A stretch of 12,251 nucleotides of DNA from Euperipatoides rowelli (Eukaryota > Onychophora > Udeonychophora > Euonychophora > Peripatopsidae). A model generated the notes under the pieces. It saw only the letters and a program-made list of their open reading frames with translations, was not told the DNA's origin and did no database searches. The stretch lies in assembly GCA_003024985.2 (NCBI GenBank), contig PXIH01S0002481.1. One strand, written 5' to 3'. Shown one piece after another: positions 7,201 through 12,251 of this stretch. Each line of letters begins with the position of its first letter. The first letter of the stretch is position 1. A program made the position numbers and the translations under genes.

Positions 7201-9133
7201 TGTTTTGGGTTTTCATGTTCTAAAATTAACTTATACCAATATTTTTCATTCCAACGATACAAAAGAAACAATGAAATACCCAATAATAATAACTTATCAC
7301 AAATCCTATTAAAAAATAAAAAATAATAAACCTATCAATTAGTTTACATTAGTTCAAGTTATAATCTACTTGAAAATAACTTGATTTTGTTGTATTCATC
7401 CAACACTGCAATTACTTAAGGCATAAAATAAATTCACAAAAAGTAACAAGTTATTGATGAGATACTTGTAAATAGTGACCCAGTGCTAGTTACTTTAAAT
7501 CTGTGCTTTTTATTATAATTACTCATTTACTTACCTGACTGAAGTTTCTGAGCATGCTGGAAGAACATCTAACAAAAGCTTGAAGAAATAGCCAACGGTA
7601 AAATCAATCCCCATTACTGCTACAACCCTGTCGGATGACCCATGGAGAGCATCCGCCCTAAAAATAAAAACATCTTATTAATAAATTAAAAAGGGGACAT
7701 ATATTTTAAAATATAATTGGCACCAGGTTGATAAAAACAACAGAAAAGTATTTGTAGTGTTTTTTAAGGATCGTTATGTTCTAAGATATAAGCTAAACGT
7801 TACTGTTTTAGATTTTAATAAGGGTTTAATATTTATTTTAACTGATGCATCTAAGTATTTCCATGAACTTTGTTTTCTTATTCAAAATATCAATGAAGAA
7901 ATTGTAAAAAAAAAAAAATAACCATATAATAAATGTCTAATCTCACTATTCAAAGCATTGAAAAGTGTTACATCAAAATGGACTATAATTATTATAACTA
8001 TTATAATGAATTATATTTGTTACATTATTTACTTTTTATTATATTTGTTTGATTTGTATATGAGCTGTATACAAATGATAGCTATTATTTTAAGCAAGAG
8101 TTAAAATTTTTTAAACAAATGTGAGGATGAATAAATAAAACAAGGAAATATAAATATGCAATAGGTATAATGAAGAGGAAGATGTAATGTTGGAAGAGAA
8201 GTGGGAGAGAGTCAGCTTGGAGATAGGAGGTAGTTTGTTGAAGAGAGAAAGCTGGATGAAAAGTGTGAAGGAGTTATTTATAAAAGCAAGAGCATATGAA
8301 GCATGAGAGGTTATAAATTAACAAGTCTATCCCTTTCCACTTCCTTTAAGTCTTATTTACTAATTATTTTCAAATTTTGAAATCATAAATGTTTATTTCT
8401 AACATTCTCATCTAAAATTCCAATTTGCATATATTTTTTGCTATCCATAAATTAATTTAGCTAGTTTTCCAATATACAGTATTTATTACTAACTTTTAAA
8501 AATAACTCCTTAATGGATGATTTTTAAGAAAGTTTTTATGACAAAACTAAGATTCAATGTAAGCATTACTATGCCAAGCCAACATTGTTAGAAACATATA
8601 AGTTTTATATTTTAAGAGTAGTGAAAATTCCTTGATGTTTTGGGTAGCATTGCTTCAAAATCACAAATAGAGTATATACAGAAAGATCTTCAATAACTTG
8701 AAAATGTGAAAGTAATTGTATTTGATTAACATTTGTGGTGTAGATTGGCTGGACAAGCTTTAATTGTAATAAAAAGCCAAATTATTTTAAATAAATTTTA
8801 TTAAAAAAACATTAATAAAAGTAACTTACTTTCCCTCATAAATGGTATGACTCATGGTGACTATGTAACCAGCGCCACCAACATCCAGATAGGGGGCAGT
8901 AAGAACTACATGACCGGGATACTCCAGAGCTCGAGTGTACCTAATAAAGGAAAAAAAAAAAAGATGATTTACAATTTTCACAAAAATTAAATAGTACACA
9001 GCTTAAATTTGTTTTTTTTTTTAATGACTATAATAAATTAATTTCATACCAAGCTCTTTCTGTTGGATCATAAGCCCGATCAGTAAGAGTGCCGGGAAAG
9101 ACGAGAAAGACCCCACTCGGAGTTGAAATAAAT
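1162..9133 (-). CDS. cachd1: CACHD1-like protein, partial gene, nine internal exons
   Basis: Nine GT-AG exons join in phase into 300 complete codons. The order and wording follow vertebrate CACHD1 as I remember it: [91 protein letters not shown]1 is a type I membrane protein with a VWA domain and Cache domains, related to alpha2delta subunits. Vertebrate CACHD1 modulates voltage-gated calcium channels and also acts with Frizzled/LRP6 receptors. This window holds the second Cache region and the start of the Cys-rich juxtamembrane part. The VWA, the signal peptide, the transmembrane segment and the tail are absent. Introns are 109, 1172, 2246, 309, 2814, 96, 214 and 109 nt in transcript order. 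Two N-glycosylation sequons (NTS, NQT) fit an extracellular location. An alpha2delta subunit proper is less likely, because the linker and Cys-rich words are CACHD1-specific. Confidence 0.93.
1388..1503 (-). CDS. cachd1: CACHD1-like exon: cysteine-rich juxtamembrane segment
   Basis: The exon has 38 codons plus two bases (AA) that make Asn with the next exon. The acceptor is AATTTAG and the donor CAA|GTGAGA. It reads [20 protein letters not shown], then [18 protein letters not shown], with seven cysteines. Human CACHD1 has [22 protein letters not shown] at this place, nearly identical. The cysteines probably form disulfides in a small extracellular module close to the membrane. After the eighth Cys-rich residue block the sequence diverges quickly, as expected of a spacer. 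Confidence 0.95.
1634..1649. repeat. Perfect 16-bp palindrome TACTGTATATACAGTA
   Basis: Two copies of the heptamer TACTGTA face each other to make a perfect palindrome in the 214-nt intron between two CACHD1-like exons. The same heptamer recurs throughout the window, always outside the exons. Confidence 0.8.
1718..1804 (-). CDS. cachd1: CACHD1-like exon: [15 protein letters not shown]
   Basis: The exon is 29 codons, phase 0 at both ends. The acceptor is ATCTTAG and the donor ATG|GTAAGA. The peptide is [18 protein letters not shown], then [11 protein letters not shown]. It aligns with human LARIPGTNAFVGIVNETCDSLAFCACSM. NQTC carries a second likely N-glycosylation site. The three cysteines here open the Cys-rich segment that continues in the next exon. 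Confidence 0.95.
1901..1966 (-). CDS. cachd1: CACHD1-like short exon ([15 protein letters not shown])
   Basis: This 22-codon exon is phase 0 at both ends. The acceptor has a long T run (TTTTTTTTAG) and the donor is CAG|GTGTGT. The peptide [20 protein letters not shown] plus YQ matches human FNTSLAGDLTNLVHGSHCSKY. The NTS sequon is a conserved likely glycosylation site. The exon is separated from the previous one by the largest internal intron, 2814 nt, and from the next by only 96 nt. Confidence 0.95.
1967..4780. other. 2.8-kb intron of the CACHD1-like gene
   Basis: The stretch is very AT-rich, with long A and T runs (A17 at 2739-2755 after a GCTAGGCAAGGCTAGGCTGC motif). It holds a diverged two-copy tandem repeat at about 3177-3470 and several TACTGTA/TACAGTA copies. 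No reading frame resembling a protein was seen. The minus-strand frame at 3540-3728 is low-complexity and has no matching splice sites. Confidence 0.8.
3177..3470. repeat. Diverged tandem duplication, two units of about 150 bp
   Basis: Two stretches begin with ATTACGTT (near 3178 and 3331). Each then carries the same order of words: TCTGGCT, TAGTT, TCATCT, ACACATRAGTAC, a run of T, then GATTCCAG or GGTTCCAG (second halves near 3244-3310 and 3384-3450). The second halves align best; the first halves need gaps. Neither copy shows a coding frame, so this looks like an old local duplication or two remnants of one mobile element. Confidence 0.6.
4781..4879 (-). CDS. cachd1: CACHD1-like exon: conserved linker ([10 protein letters not shown])
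   Basis: The exon is 33 codons, phase 0 at both ends. The acceptor is TTTACTAG and the donor AAG|GTATTA. It reads [20 protein letters not shown], then [13 protein letters not shown]. Human CACHD1 has [33 protein letters not shown], so this is among the most conserved stretches in the window. No catalytic role is known. It lies between the Cache core and the Cys-rich region outside the membrane. Confidence 0.96.
4880..5188. other. 309-nt intron of the CACHD1-like gene
   Basis: The intron is bounded by a GTAATT donor and a TTTACTAG acceptor. It contains a 17-bp odd palindrome at 5085-5101 (AATGCCAA, T, TTGGCATT) and two TACTGTA-type heptamers. Nothing else was seen. Confidence 0.8.
5189..5288 (-). 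CDS. cachd1: CACHD1-like exon: [10 protein letters not shown] Cache motif
   Basis: The first base completes Arg, then 33 codons end exactly at the donor AAG|GTAATT. The acceptor is AATTCTTAG. The segment [20 protein letters not shown] matches human [31 protein letters not shown] then matches [13 protein letters not shown]. The D-x-x-G-Y-L-x-A-H-P motif is the hallmark second half of a Cache domain. It is followed by a conserved linker that continues in the next exon. Confidence 0.95.
5794..5850 (+). CDS. Possible plus-strand terminal exon inside a CACHD1-like intron
   Basis: A strong pyrimidine tract (nine T, six C, then TTGCAG) ends at 5793. It is followed by 18 open codons, [18 protein letters not shown], a TAG stop at 5848-5850, and AATAAA at 5856-5861. 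This arrangement is what a short last coding exon looks like. The peptide is not recognised and no donor or upstream exon could be assigned, so it may be chance or part of a decayed element. A plus-strand exon here would lie antisense to the CACHD1-like gene. Confidence 0.25.
   Translation: MKEKDCDKVNSTLLEMMI
6506..6519. repeat. (AC)7 microsatellite
   Basis: Seven perfect AC dinucleotides lie inside an intron. This is simple sequence with no further meaning visible. Confidence 0.9.
6581..6806. repeat. Diverged tandem duplication, unit about 145 bp
   Basis: AATGCTGG...CTCCTCAATGAAG (from 6581) and AATGCAGG...CTCCTCAATGAAG (from 6727) share the same order of words. Each is followed by a similar block, ending AAGTCTAGGCTTGGAATAAAT and AGTCTAGACTTGAAATAAAT. 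The copies have diverged by substitutions and small gaps. No coding frame persists through either copy. Confidence 0.6.
7535..7657 (-). CDS. cachd1: CACHD1-like exon: Cache strand/helix (VAVMGIDFT)
   Basis: The exon has 40 full codons with split Lys and Arg codons at its ends. The acceptor is TTTTTAG and the donor CAG|GTAAGT is consensus. The protein reads [20 protein letters not shown], then [21 protein letters not shown]. It matches human [24 protein letters not shown]. VxGxD followed by a hydrophobic helix is the usual way a Cache domain ends one strand and begins its helix. The loop after LPAC is shorter than the human NQDGGNKI loop. Confidence 0.94.
7658..8829. other. 1.2-kb intron of the CACHD1-like gene
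   Basis: Mostly AT-rich sequence. The exception is a purine-rich island at about 8154-8306, open for 50 codons on the plus strand and containing [20 protein letters not shown]. It might be a remnant of a mobile element's reading frame, but no family was recognised and no splice sites frame it. Confidence 0.75.
8830..8940 (-). CDS. cachd1: CACHD1-like exon: Cache core ([12 protein letters not shown])
   Basis: The exon encodes 36 full codons plus split codons at both ends (Trp at the start, Lys at the end). The acceptor is TTTATTAG and the donor AA|GTAAGT, a near-consensus site. Key segments are [20 protein letters not shown] followed by [17 protein letters not shown]. The [19 protein letters not shown] stretch of human CACHD1 is almost the same. 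This is the core beta sheet of the Cache fold, where alpha2delta-type proteins share the DxGGxG turn. The end of the exon (YEGK) and the start of the next differ from the human linker, a variable loop. Confidence 0.94.
9050..9133 (-). CDS. cachd1: CACHD1-like exon: start of second Cache region (FISTPSGVF)
   Basis: This is the first exon of the gene visible in transcript order. The acceptor reads TTTTTAG just above 9133 and the donor is TTG|GTATGA. The first base completes a codon from an unseen upstream exon, then 27 codons follow, and two bases (TG) carry over to make Trp with the next exon. The peptide begins [18 protein letters not shown] and ends AYDPTERAW, matching human YIATPNGVLRIYPGSLMD and AFDPTRRQW. 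DPTxRxW is a typical motif of Cache domains in alpha2delta-type proteins. The incoming phase requires the missing upstream exon to end with two bases of a codon, probably Arg. Confidence 0.93.
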
Positions 9134-9601
9134 CTAAAAATTAAAAATATAAACAATATTTACTAAAAAAAAAAAAAAAAAAACCAATAAGATTTTAAAT
9201 AAGATCTATGAAACATAATTAAAATAAGTTTTGAATCACAAATATACTGTATTTTTTATAATCTTTGATTTTCTTTTCCCTTTTGCATTATCTATCTATC
9301 CATTCATTGATGCACAACATAACTCATGATTCTAAGAAACTAAAGCCACCATACTTTCTGCATTAAGTTCATCTCTAAAAGTCCTAGAAATGTTATGAAT
9401 TTCAAGTTCAGCGTCTCTGTCTGGCCTTTAAATCCCCCCCCCCCCAACTTGCAATTTTTCTTATTAAATTTTACCATGATGATTGGTTTTATTATCACAC
9501 ACATTAAAATTTTATATCCTGTGCTACTGCACTATAGTTCTCAATATTAAATTTGTATTACCATAATAACCTCAATTTATAAATGAAATACAAAGCTCAT
9601 C

Positions 9602-9841
9602 TTATGAGAATGCACTGTTGACTTTGGAATTGGAATCTATGAGTGAGAGAAGAAATCTAATTTCTGTTAAATTTGCAAAATCCTTTTTTGACTCTTTTGA
9701 TTCTTTTAAACCTTCTATTAGATTTAATATTTCTGGTATTGATACTAGATCTTCCAGATCCTTGTATCGTCCTTTTATTAGAACTTCGCGATATGCTTCA
9801 TCTCCTATCCCATCTTTTATTAATTTGCTAAATCTTTCCAC
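9602..9841 (-). CDS. Unrecognised coding-like island, about 79 codons
   Basis: An open frame runs from just after a TAA to its own TAA at 9602-9604. The peptide is rich in Lys, Glu, Leu and Ile and predicted helical: ERFSKLIKDGIGDEAYREVL, then KGRYKDLEDLVSIPEILNLI, then LKESKESKKDFANLTEIRF. It looks more like real protein than the surrounding DNA and than its Ser-rich antisense frame. There is no ATG at its start (the first codon is GTG). An AG directly precedes TGGAAAG, so it might be a spliced terminal exon entered in phase 1, though the pyrimidine tract is poor. AATAAA lies downstream on the same strand near 9490. It is on the CACHD1-like strand but has no CACHD1 similarity. A nested small gene, a pseudogene, or a mobile-element remnant are all possible. 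Confidence 0.35.
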   Translation of the reverse strand: MERFSKLIKDGIGDEAYREVLIKGRYKDLEDLVSIPEILNLIEGLKESKESKKDFANLTEIRFLLSLIDSNSKVNSAFS

Positions 9842-9908
9842 TTAATTATTTTATTGCAAATTTTTATTTTTATTTTTTAGGCTATTTTTTTTCCCCCCCT
9901 TATTGATC

Positions 9909-9989
9909 TTATGGTTTTGAAACAACTTTGTAAAGACGAATTACATCCTTCGGGGACAATTCATCTACAGTATTCTCATCCATGTTCAT
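9909..9989 (-). CDS. Possible N-terminal coding fragment (MDENTVDELSPKDVIRLYK)
   Basis: An ATG at 9989 (with a better-placed second ATG at 9983, context GAACATGG) opens 26 codons: MNMDENTVDELSPKDVIRLY, then KVVSKP, then TAA. An in-frame TAA lies upstream, so the start is within this piece. It sits 67 bases before the 79-codon island on the same strand, and together they would make a protein of about 105 residues. GT sites in the fragment are mostly in the wrong phase for the acceptor before the island, so either an indel separates them (G and A homopolymers lie between) or they are unrelated. Confidence 0.28.
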   Translation of the reverse strand: MNMDENTVDELSPKDVIRLYKVVSKP

Positions 9990-10106
9990 ATTAAGTTATA
10001 TGCACCTATTTGATTACAATAAACATACCTATAAATTTGAAATAAGTTTTATTTTCAAACAAAAATGATAATACGTTCGAGTTGAAAAAAAAAAACTAAA
10101 TCGAAA

Positions 10107-10120
10107 GCGCCATCTAGTAG
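10107..10120 (-). promoter_or_regulatory. CTCF-like core CTACTAGATGGCGC
   Basis: On the minus strand the 14-mer closely fits the CTCF core consensus CCASYAGRKGGCGC, with one change at the second base. It is a clear GC island within AT-rich intron sequence. CTCF is conserved across most bilaterians, and this core is shared by insects and vertebrates. Binding cannot be told from sequence. Confidence 0.4.
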
Positions 10121-10235
10121 CAACAAATGCAACTATTAAATATTTTTAAGTTTATCACAATTTACTAATACATTGGTATGTTTCAGCTCTCCTTGTCCTA
10201 GTGGTAAAAAAATTCAGGTTTCTATATAGTTCTAC

Positions 10236-10351
10236 CTGCTAATGAATTCCGTATGAGTAAATCAAAATTTAGAAGGTGCAGCAATGGTTTCATAACATGA
10301 TGTGCTTTACTATAAATCCTAACATAAAGAATAGGGTCCCTTTCTAATATA
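10236..10351 (-). CDS. Possible exon or element remnant, 38 codons
   Basis: The acceptor TTTCTTCATCTTACAG and donor GCAG|GTAGAA frame 116 bases that are open for 38 codons: ILERDPILYVRIYSKAHHVM, then KPLLHLLNFDLLIRNSLA. Incoming phase is 2 and outgoing phase is 1. The outgoing phase does not fit the CACHD1-like exon at 9133. It does fit the 79-codon island at 9841, where the split codon would be GTG. No family is recognised. It may equally be a decayed repeat. Confidence 0.25.
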
Positions 10352-11066
10352 CTGTAAGATGAAGAAAATAAATCATGTCTGCTATAGTATACAGTAATTC
10401 ACTCTATGATTTACAGACTGTACTATACTTTATGCAAAAGCACAGATTGTATGTACTGTATCTGTGATAATGGGGTAAGATCACCAATATAATATATCCT
10501 TCTGAATGTAAACAATAGCAATATTCAACACTCTGATCAATAGAGATGGGGATCTCAAGATTAAATTCCAATGTGGGGACGTTAGACACAATATATTTTA
10601 TACATTGCAATTTGAACAGTTTAATTAGCATTGGTGTAATAAAAATACACAAAGATCGCTATCATCAATACTCATACACAATATTTAATGTATTTCATAA
10701 TTGTTGATTTGCTTTTAGGGTGTTTATGGAGTATGAAGGACTATTATGGTTATTAAGATTTGAGGAATCCAAAATCTGATATGCGTAATTAATAGATTTT
10801 ATGGGAGGATGTTACCAATTGCATACAAAAATTCATCCCAGGTTAAAAGTTAAGTTTTTTTTTTTTAAATAGTCCCTAATCTCTACTTCACAATTCAATA
10901 AAATTTTTATAAATAACTGTTTATTGCCTAAAATGAACATATTAATAATTTCAATTAAATCTAATAGTTTAGTGTAAAAAAAATCATCAAATTCGTGCAT
11001 TATTAAACCTAAGCGGTTTCTGAAATTTTAAATTTCAACGATATTGTTTGCACACATTTAAAAAAA

Positions 11067-11095
11067 ATTTACACAAATTTTTTATTTGTGTAAAT
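11067..11095. repeat. Perfect 12-bp inverted repeat with 5-base loop
   Basis: ATTTACACAAAT at 11067-11078 and ATTTGTGTAAAT at 11084-11095 flank TTTTT. The hairpin lies in intron sequence away from any gene end, so no terminator role is assigned. Confidence 0.85.
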
Positions 11096-11347
11096 GATCT
11101 GATAGTTTATATTAGTTTATAAATGCCAAGCAATTTAAGAGTCTTTGAAACTACTTGTGCTTAATTAATCTGGGTATTTAAGAGTTAACCTCCACATAAT
11201 TAGTATAATTAAACCAACCGAATGTGTTACTTATTTATCATTTTTGCTGTTTAAAGTAGTGGCTTAAATGTCTACATTTATAGCATCTTTCTAGCAAATC
11301 TGGTTAAAAATCTACTGATTTTTGCCAGCAATTACCAAGTGTCACAA

Positions 11348-11488
11348 ATTCATATTATGAAATAGATTTTTTAGTATATGCAATTATCCAAGCATTCAGT
11401 TTTAAAAATTTTATATTAAATATAAAATTTTTAAAACTGAATGCTTTGATAATTGCATATACTAAAAAATCTATTTCATAATATGAAT
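11348..11488. repeat. 141-bp near-perfect palindrome
   Basis: Bases pair symmetrically around 11418 for 70 positions on each side, with a single mismatch (C at 11389 against T at 11447) and no real spacer. The arms read outward from TATAAAATTTTTAAAACTGA to AAATCTATTTCATAATATGA on the right. Frames read across it simply mirror themselves and are not genes. It could be a terminal-inverted-repeat element with no interior, a recent inverted duplication, or a fold-back artefact, since it ends ten bases before a duplicated assembly join. Confidence 0.95.
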
Positions 11489-11498
11489 CTATTTCATA

Positions 11499-11617
11499 AA
11501 AGAAATACACTTTTTTTAAAAAAAAATCAAAAATTGAATTATACAAATTATAATTTANAAAGAAATACACTTTTTTTAAAAAAAAATCAAAAATTGAATT
11601 ATACAAATTATAATTTA
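11499..11617. repeat. 59-bp direct duplication separated by a single N
   Basis: AAAGAAATACAC...TATAATTTA occurs at 11499-11557 and again at 11559-11617, identical base for base, with the only ambiguous base (N at 11558) between them. Identity this complete in A/T-run sequence, split exactly by an N, suggests two overlapping contig ends that were placed side by side with a nominal gap rather than merged. The true sequence probably has one copy. Confidence 0.9.
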
Positions 11618-12251
11618 ATAGCAAGCTATAATTGAATATATTAATAGTTTAAAAAAAATTAATTAATTTGAAGGCGTTGGCAATTATATTTGTTAACAAA
11701 AAATATCTAGACTTTTTATAAGAAATGACCATAAATTTGGAAAATTTCCAGACTAAAAAAATACTACAGAGAACAATATTTTAAAGTGAGAAATGAAAAG
11801 TAAATTGAAAATAAAAAAAACATAAATCAATCAATTTCTAAGCCAAATGCAACAAGTAAAAAAAAAAACATCTATAAAATCTATTGACAATACTAGTAAA
11901 ACAAATAATTCAGCATCTGTTAATTTACATATGATAAAATTTAACATGTCATTTTTTCACTCATTTGGACACACAAAAAAAAAAAACATTGGAAAGCTGT
12001 AAAAATGGAGAAGATCTTTTATCAGGCTGGAGAAGAGACTACCATATTTTATTGTTAAAACTATAATCTTTTGACAAATTTAAAATTATTACATGACTAA
12101 AAATAAATAAAATGTATCAAATTATTATGTACCTTAAATAATCTCACACATAGACCTTTAAAGGCTAACTACAAAATTATCAGGGTAAGAACTTATTTGT
12201 ACATTAAATTTTTTAACTTTATTCTTATTTTATAAAAACAAATGTGTTATA

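Larger units (their letters stand above)
5289..7534. other. 2.2-kb intron of the CACHD1-like gene
   Basis: The intron contains a plus-strand terminal-exon lookalike at 5794-5850, an imperfect inverted repeat around TATATACTGT at about 6133-6164, an (AC)7 microsatellite at 6506-6519, and a diverged duplication at about 6581-6806. The remainder is AT-rich with no protein-like frame found on either strand. Confidence 0.8.
9134..12251. other. Upstream intron of the CACHD1-like gene, at least 3.1 kb
   Basis: The exon that should precede 9133 (human ...NTYIVRR) was not found, so this whole stretch is read as intron continuing past the window. It holds A19 at 9165-9183 and C12 at 9434-9445, several coding-like minus-strand islands (9602-9841, 9909-9989, 10236-10351), a CTCF-like core, a small hairpin, a 141-bp palindrome and a 59-bp duplication around an N. 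Confidence 0.65.

Noticed and set aside
1162-9133. Assignment to a true alpha2delta subunit (CACNA2D)
   Set aside because: The linker [10 protein letters not shown], FNTSLxGxLTNLVHG and the CLNCHRMEQ Cys module are features of CACHD1, not of alpha2delta proteins.
9602-9841. 79-codon island as the next upstream CACHD1 exon
   Set aside because: No donor before its TAA and no similarity to the human sequence that precedes TPNGV; it cannot join the exon at 9133.
9618-9845. Plus-strand frame of 75 codons
   Set aside because: It is the antisense of the minus-strand 79-codon island; its Ser/Arg/Ile-rich composition is what the reverse of a Lys/Glu-rich frame gives.
10185-10255. tRNA-like A-box word (CCTAGTGGT)
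   Set aside because: No B-box, no acceptor-stem pairing and an A run where the D-arm should be; not a tRNA and not good enough for a tRNA-derived SINE.
10404-10652. Minus-strand frame of 82 codons
   Set aside because: Hydrophobic low-quality composition, no matching splice phases, no similarity to CACHD1 or a known family, so treated as chance.
11355-11635. Frames of 89 codons (minus) and 60 codons (plus) with internal repeats
   Set aside because: They exist only because of the palindrome and the 59-bp duplication, and they run through the N at 11558.
1-12251. CRISPR arrays, bacterial operons, intact transposases or reverse transcriptases
   Set aside because: Intron-split animal genes, no regular short repeats with spacers, and no frame long enough for such enzymes.

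Overview
This window is nuclear DNA from an animal. It is very AT-rich, its genes are split by GT-AG introns, and the exons stand out as short GC-richer islands. The best-supported content is nine consecutive minus-strand exons of a CACHD1-like gene (VWFA and Cache domain-containing protein 1, a relative of the calcium-channel alpha2delta subunits). The spliced protein is clearly related to vertebrate CACHD1 as I remember it but well diverged, so an invertebrate is likely. I cannot name the species.

Layout. 1-451: the last two exons of an unrecognised plus-strand gene (1-16 and 253-451), with a TGA stop at 449-451. 1162-9133: CACHD1-like exons on the minus strand, in transcript order 9133-9050, 8940-8830, 7657-7535, 5288-5189, 4879-4781, 1966-1901, 1804-1718, 1503-1388 and 1278-1162. 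They give 300 complete codons with every junction in phase. They cover the C-terminal Cache region, a conserved linker and the start of the cysteine-rich juxtamembrane segment. The VWA domain and N-terminus lie beyond 12251. The transmembrane and cytoplasmic exons were not found and should lie left of position 1. The plus-strand gene therefore appears to overlap, or sit inside, the CACHD1-like transcription unit on the opposite strand.

The introns are mostly AT-rich noise, with some structure. There are two old tandem duplications (about 3177-3470 and 6581-6806), a heptamer TACTGTA/TACAGTA counted 18 times by eye, and a CTCF-like core at 10107-10120. There are also several short coding-like islands: a plus-strand terminal-exon lookalike at 5794-5850 and minus-strand islands at 9602-9841, 9909-9989 and 10236-10351. 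A 141-bp near-perfect palindrome lies at 11348-11488. Ten bases beyond it, a 59-bp sequence is repeated on both sides of a single N, which looks like an assembly join.

I see no prokaryotic operon, CRISPR array, intact transposon or RNA gene. No new biological system is demonstrated. The items most worth checking are the overlapping opposite-strand gene, the small coding islands in the upstream intron, the palindrome and the repeated heptamer.
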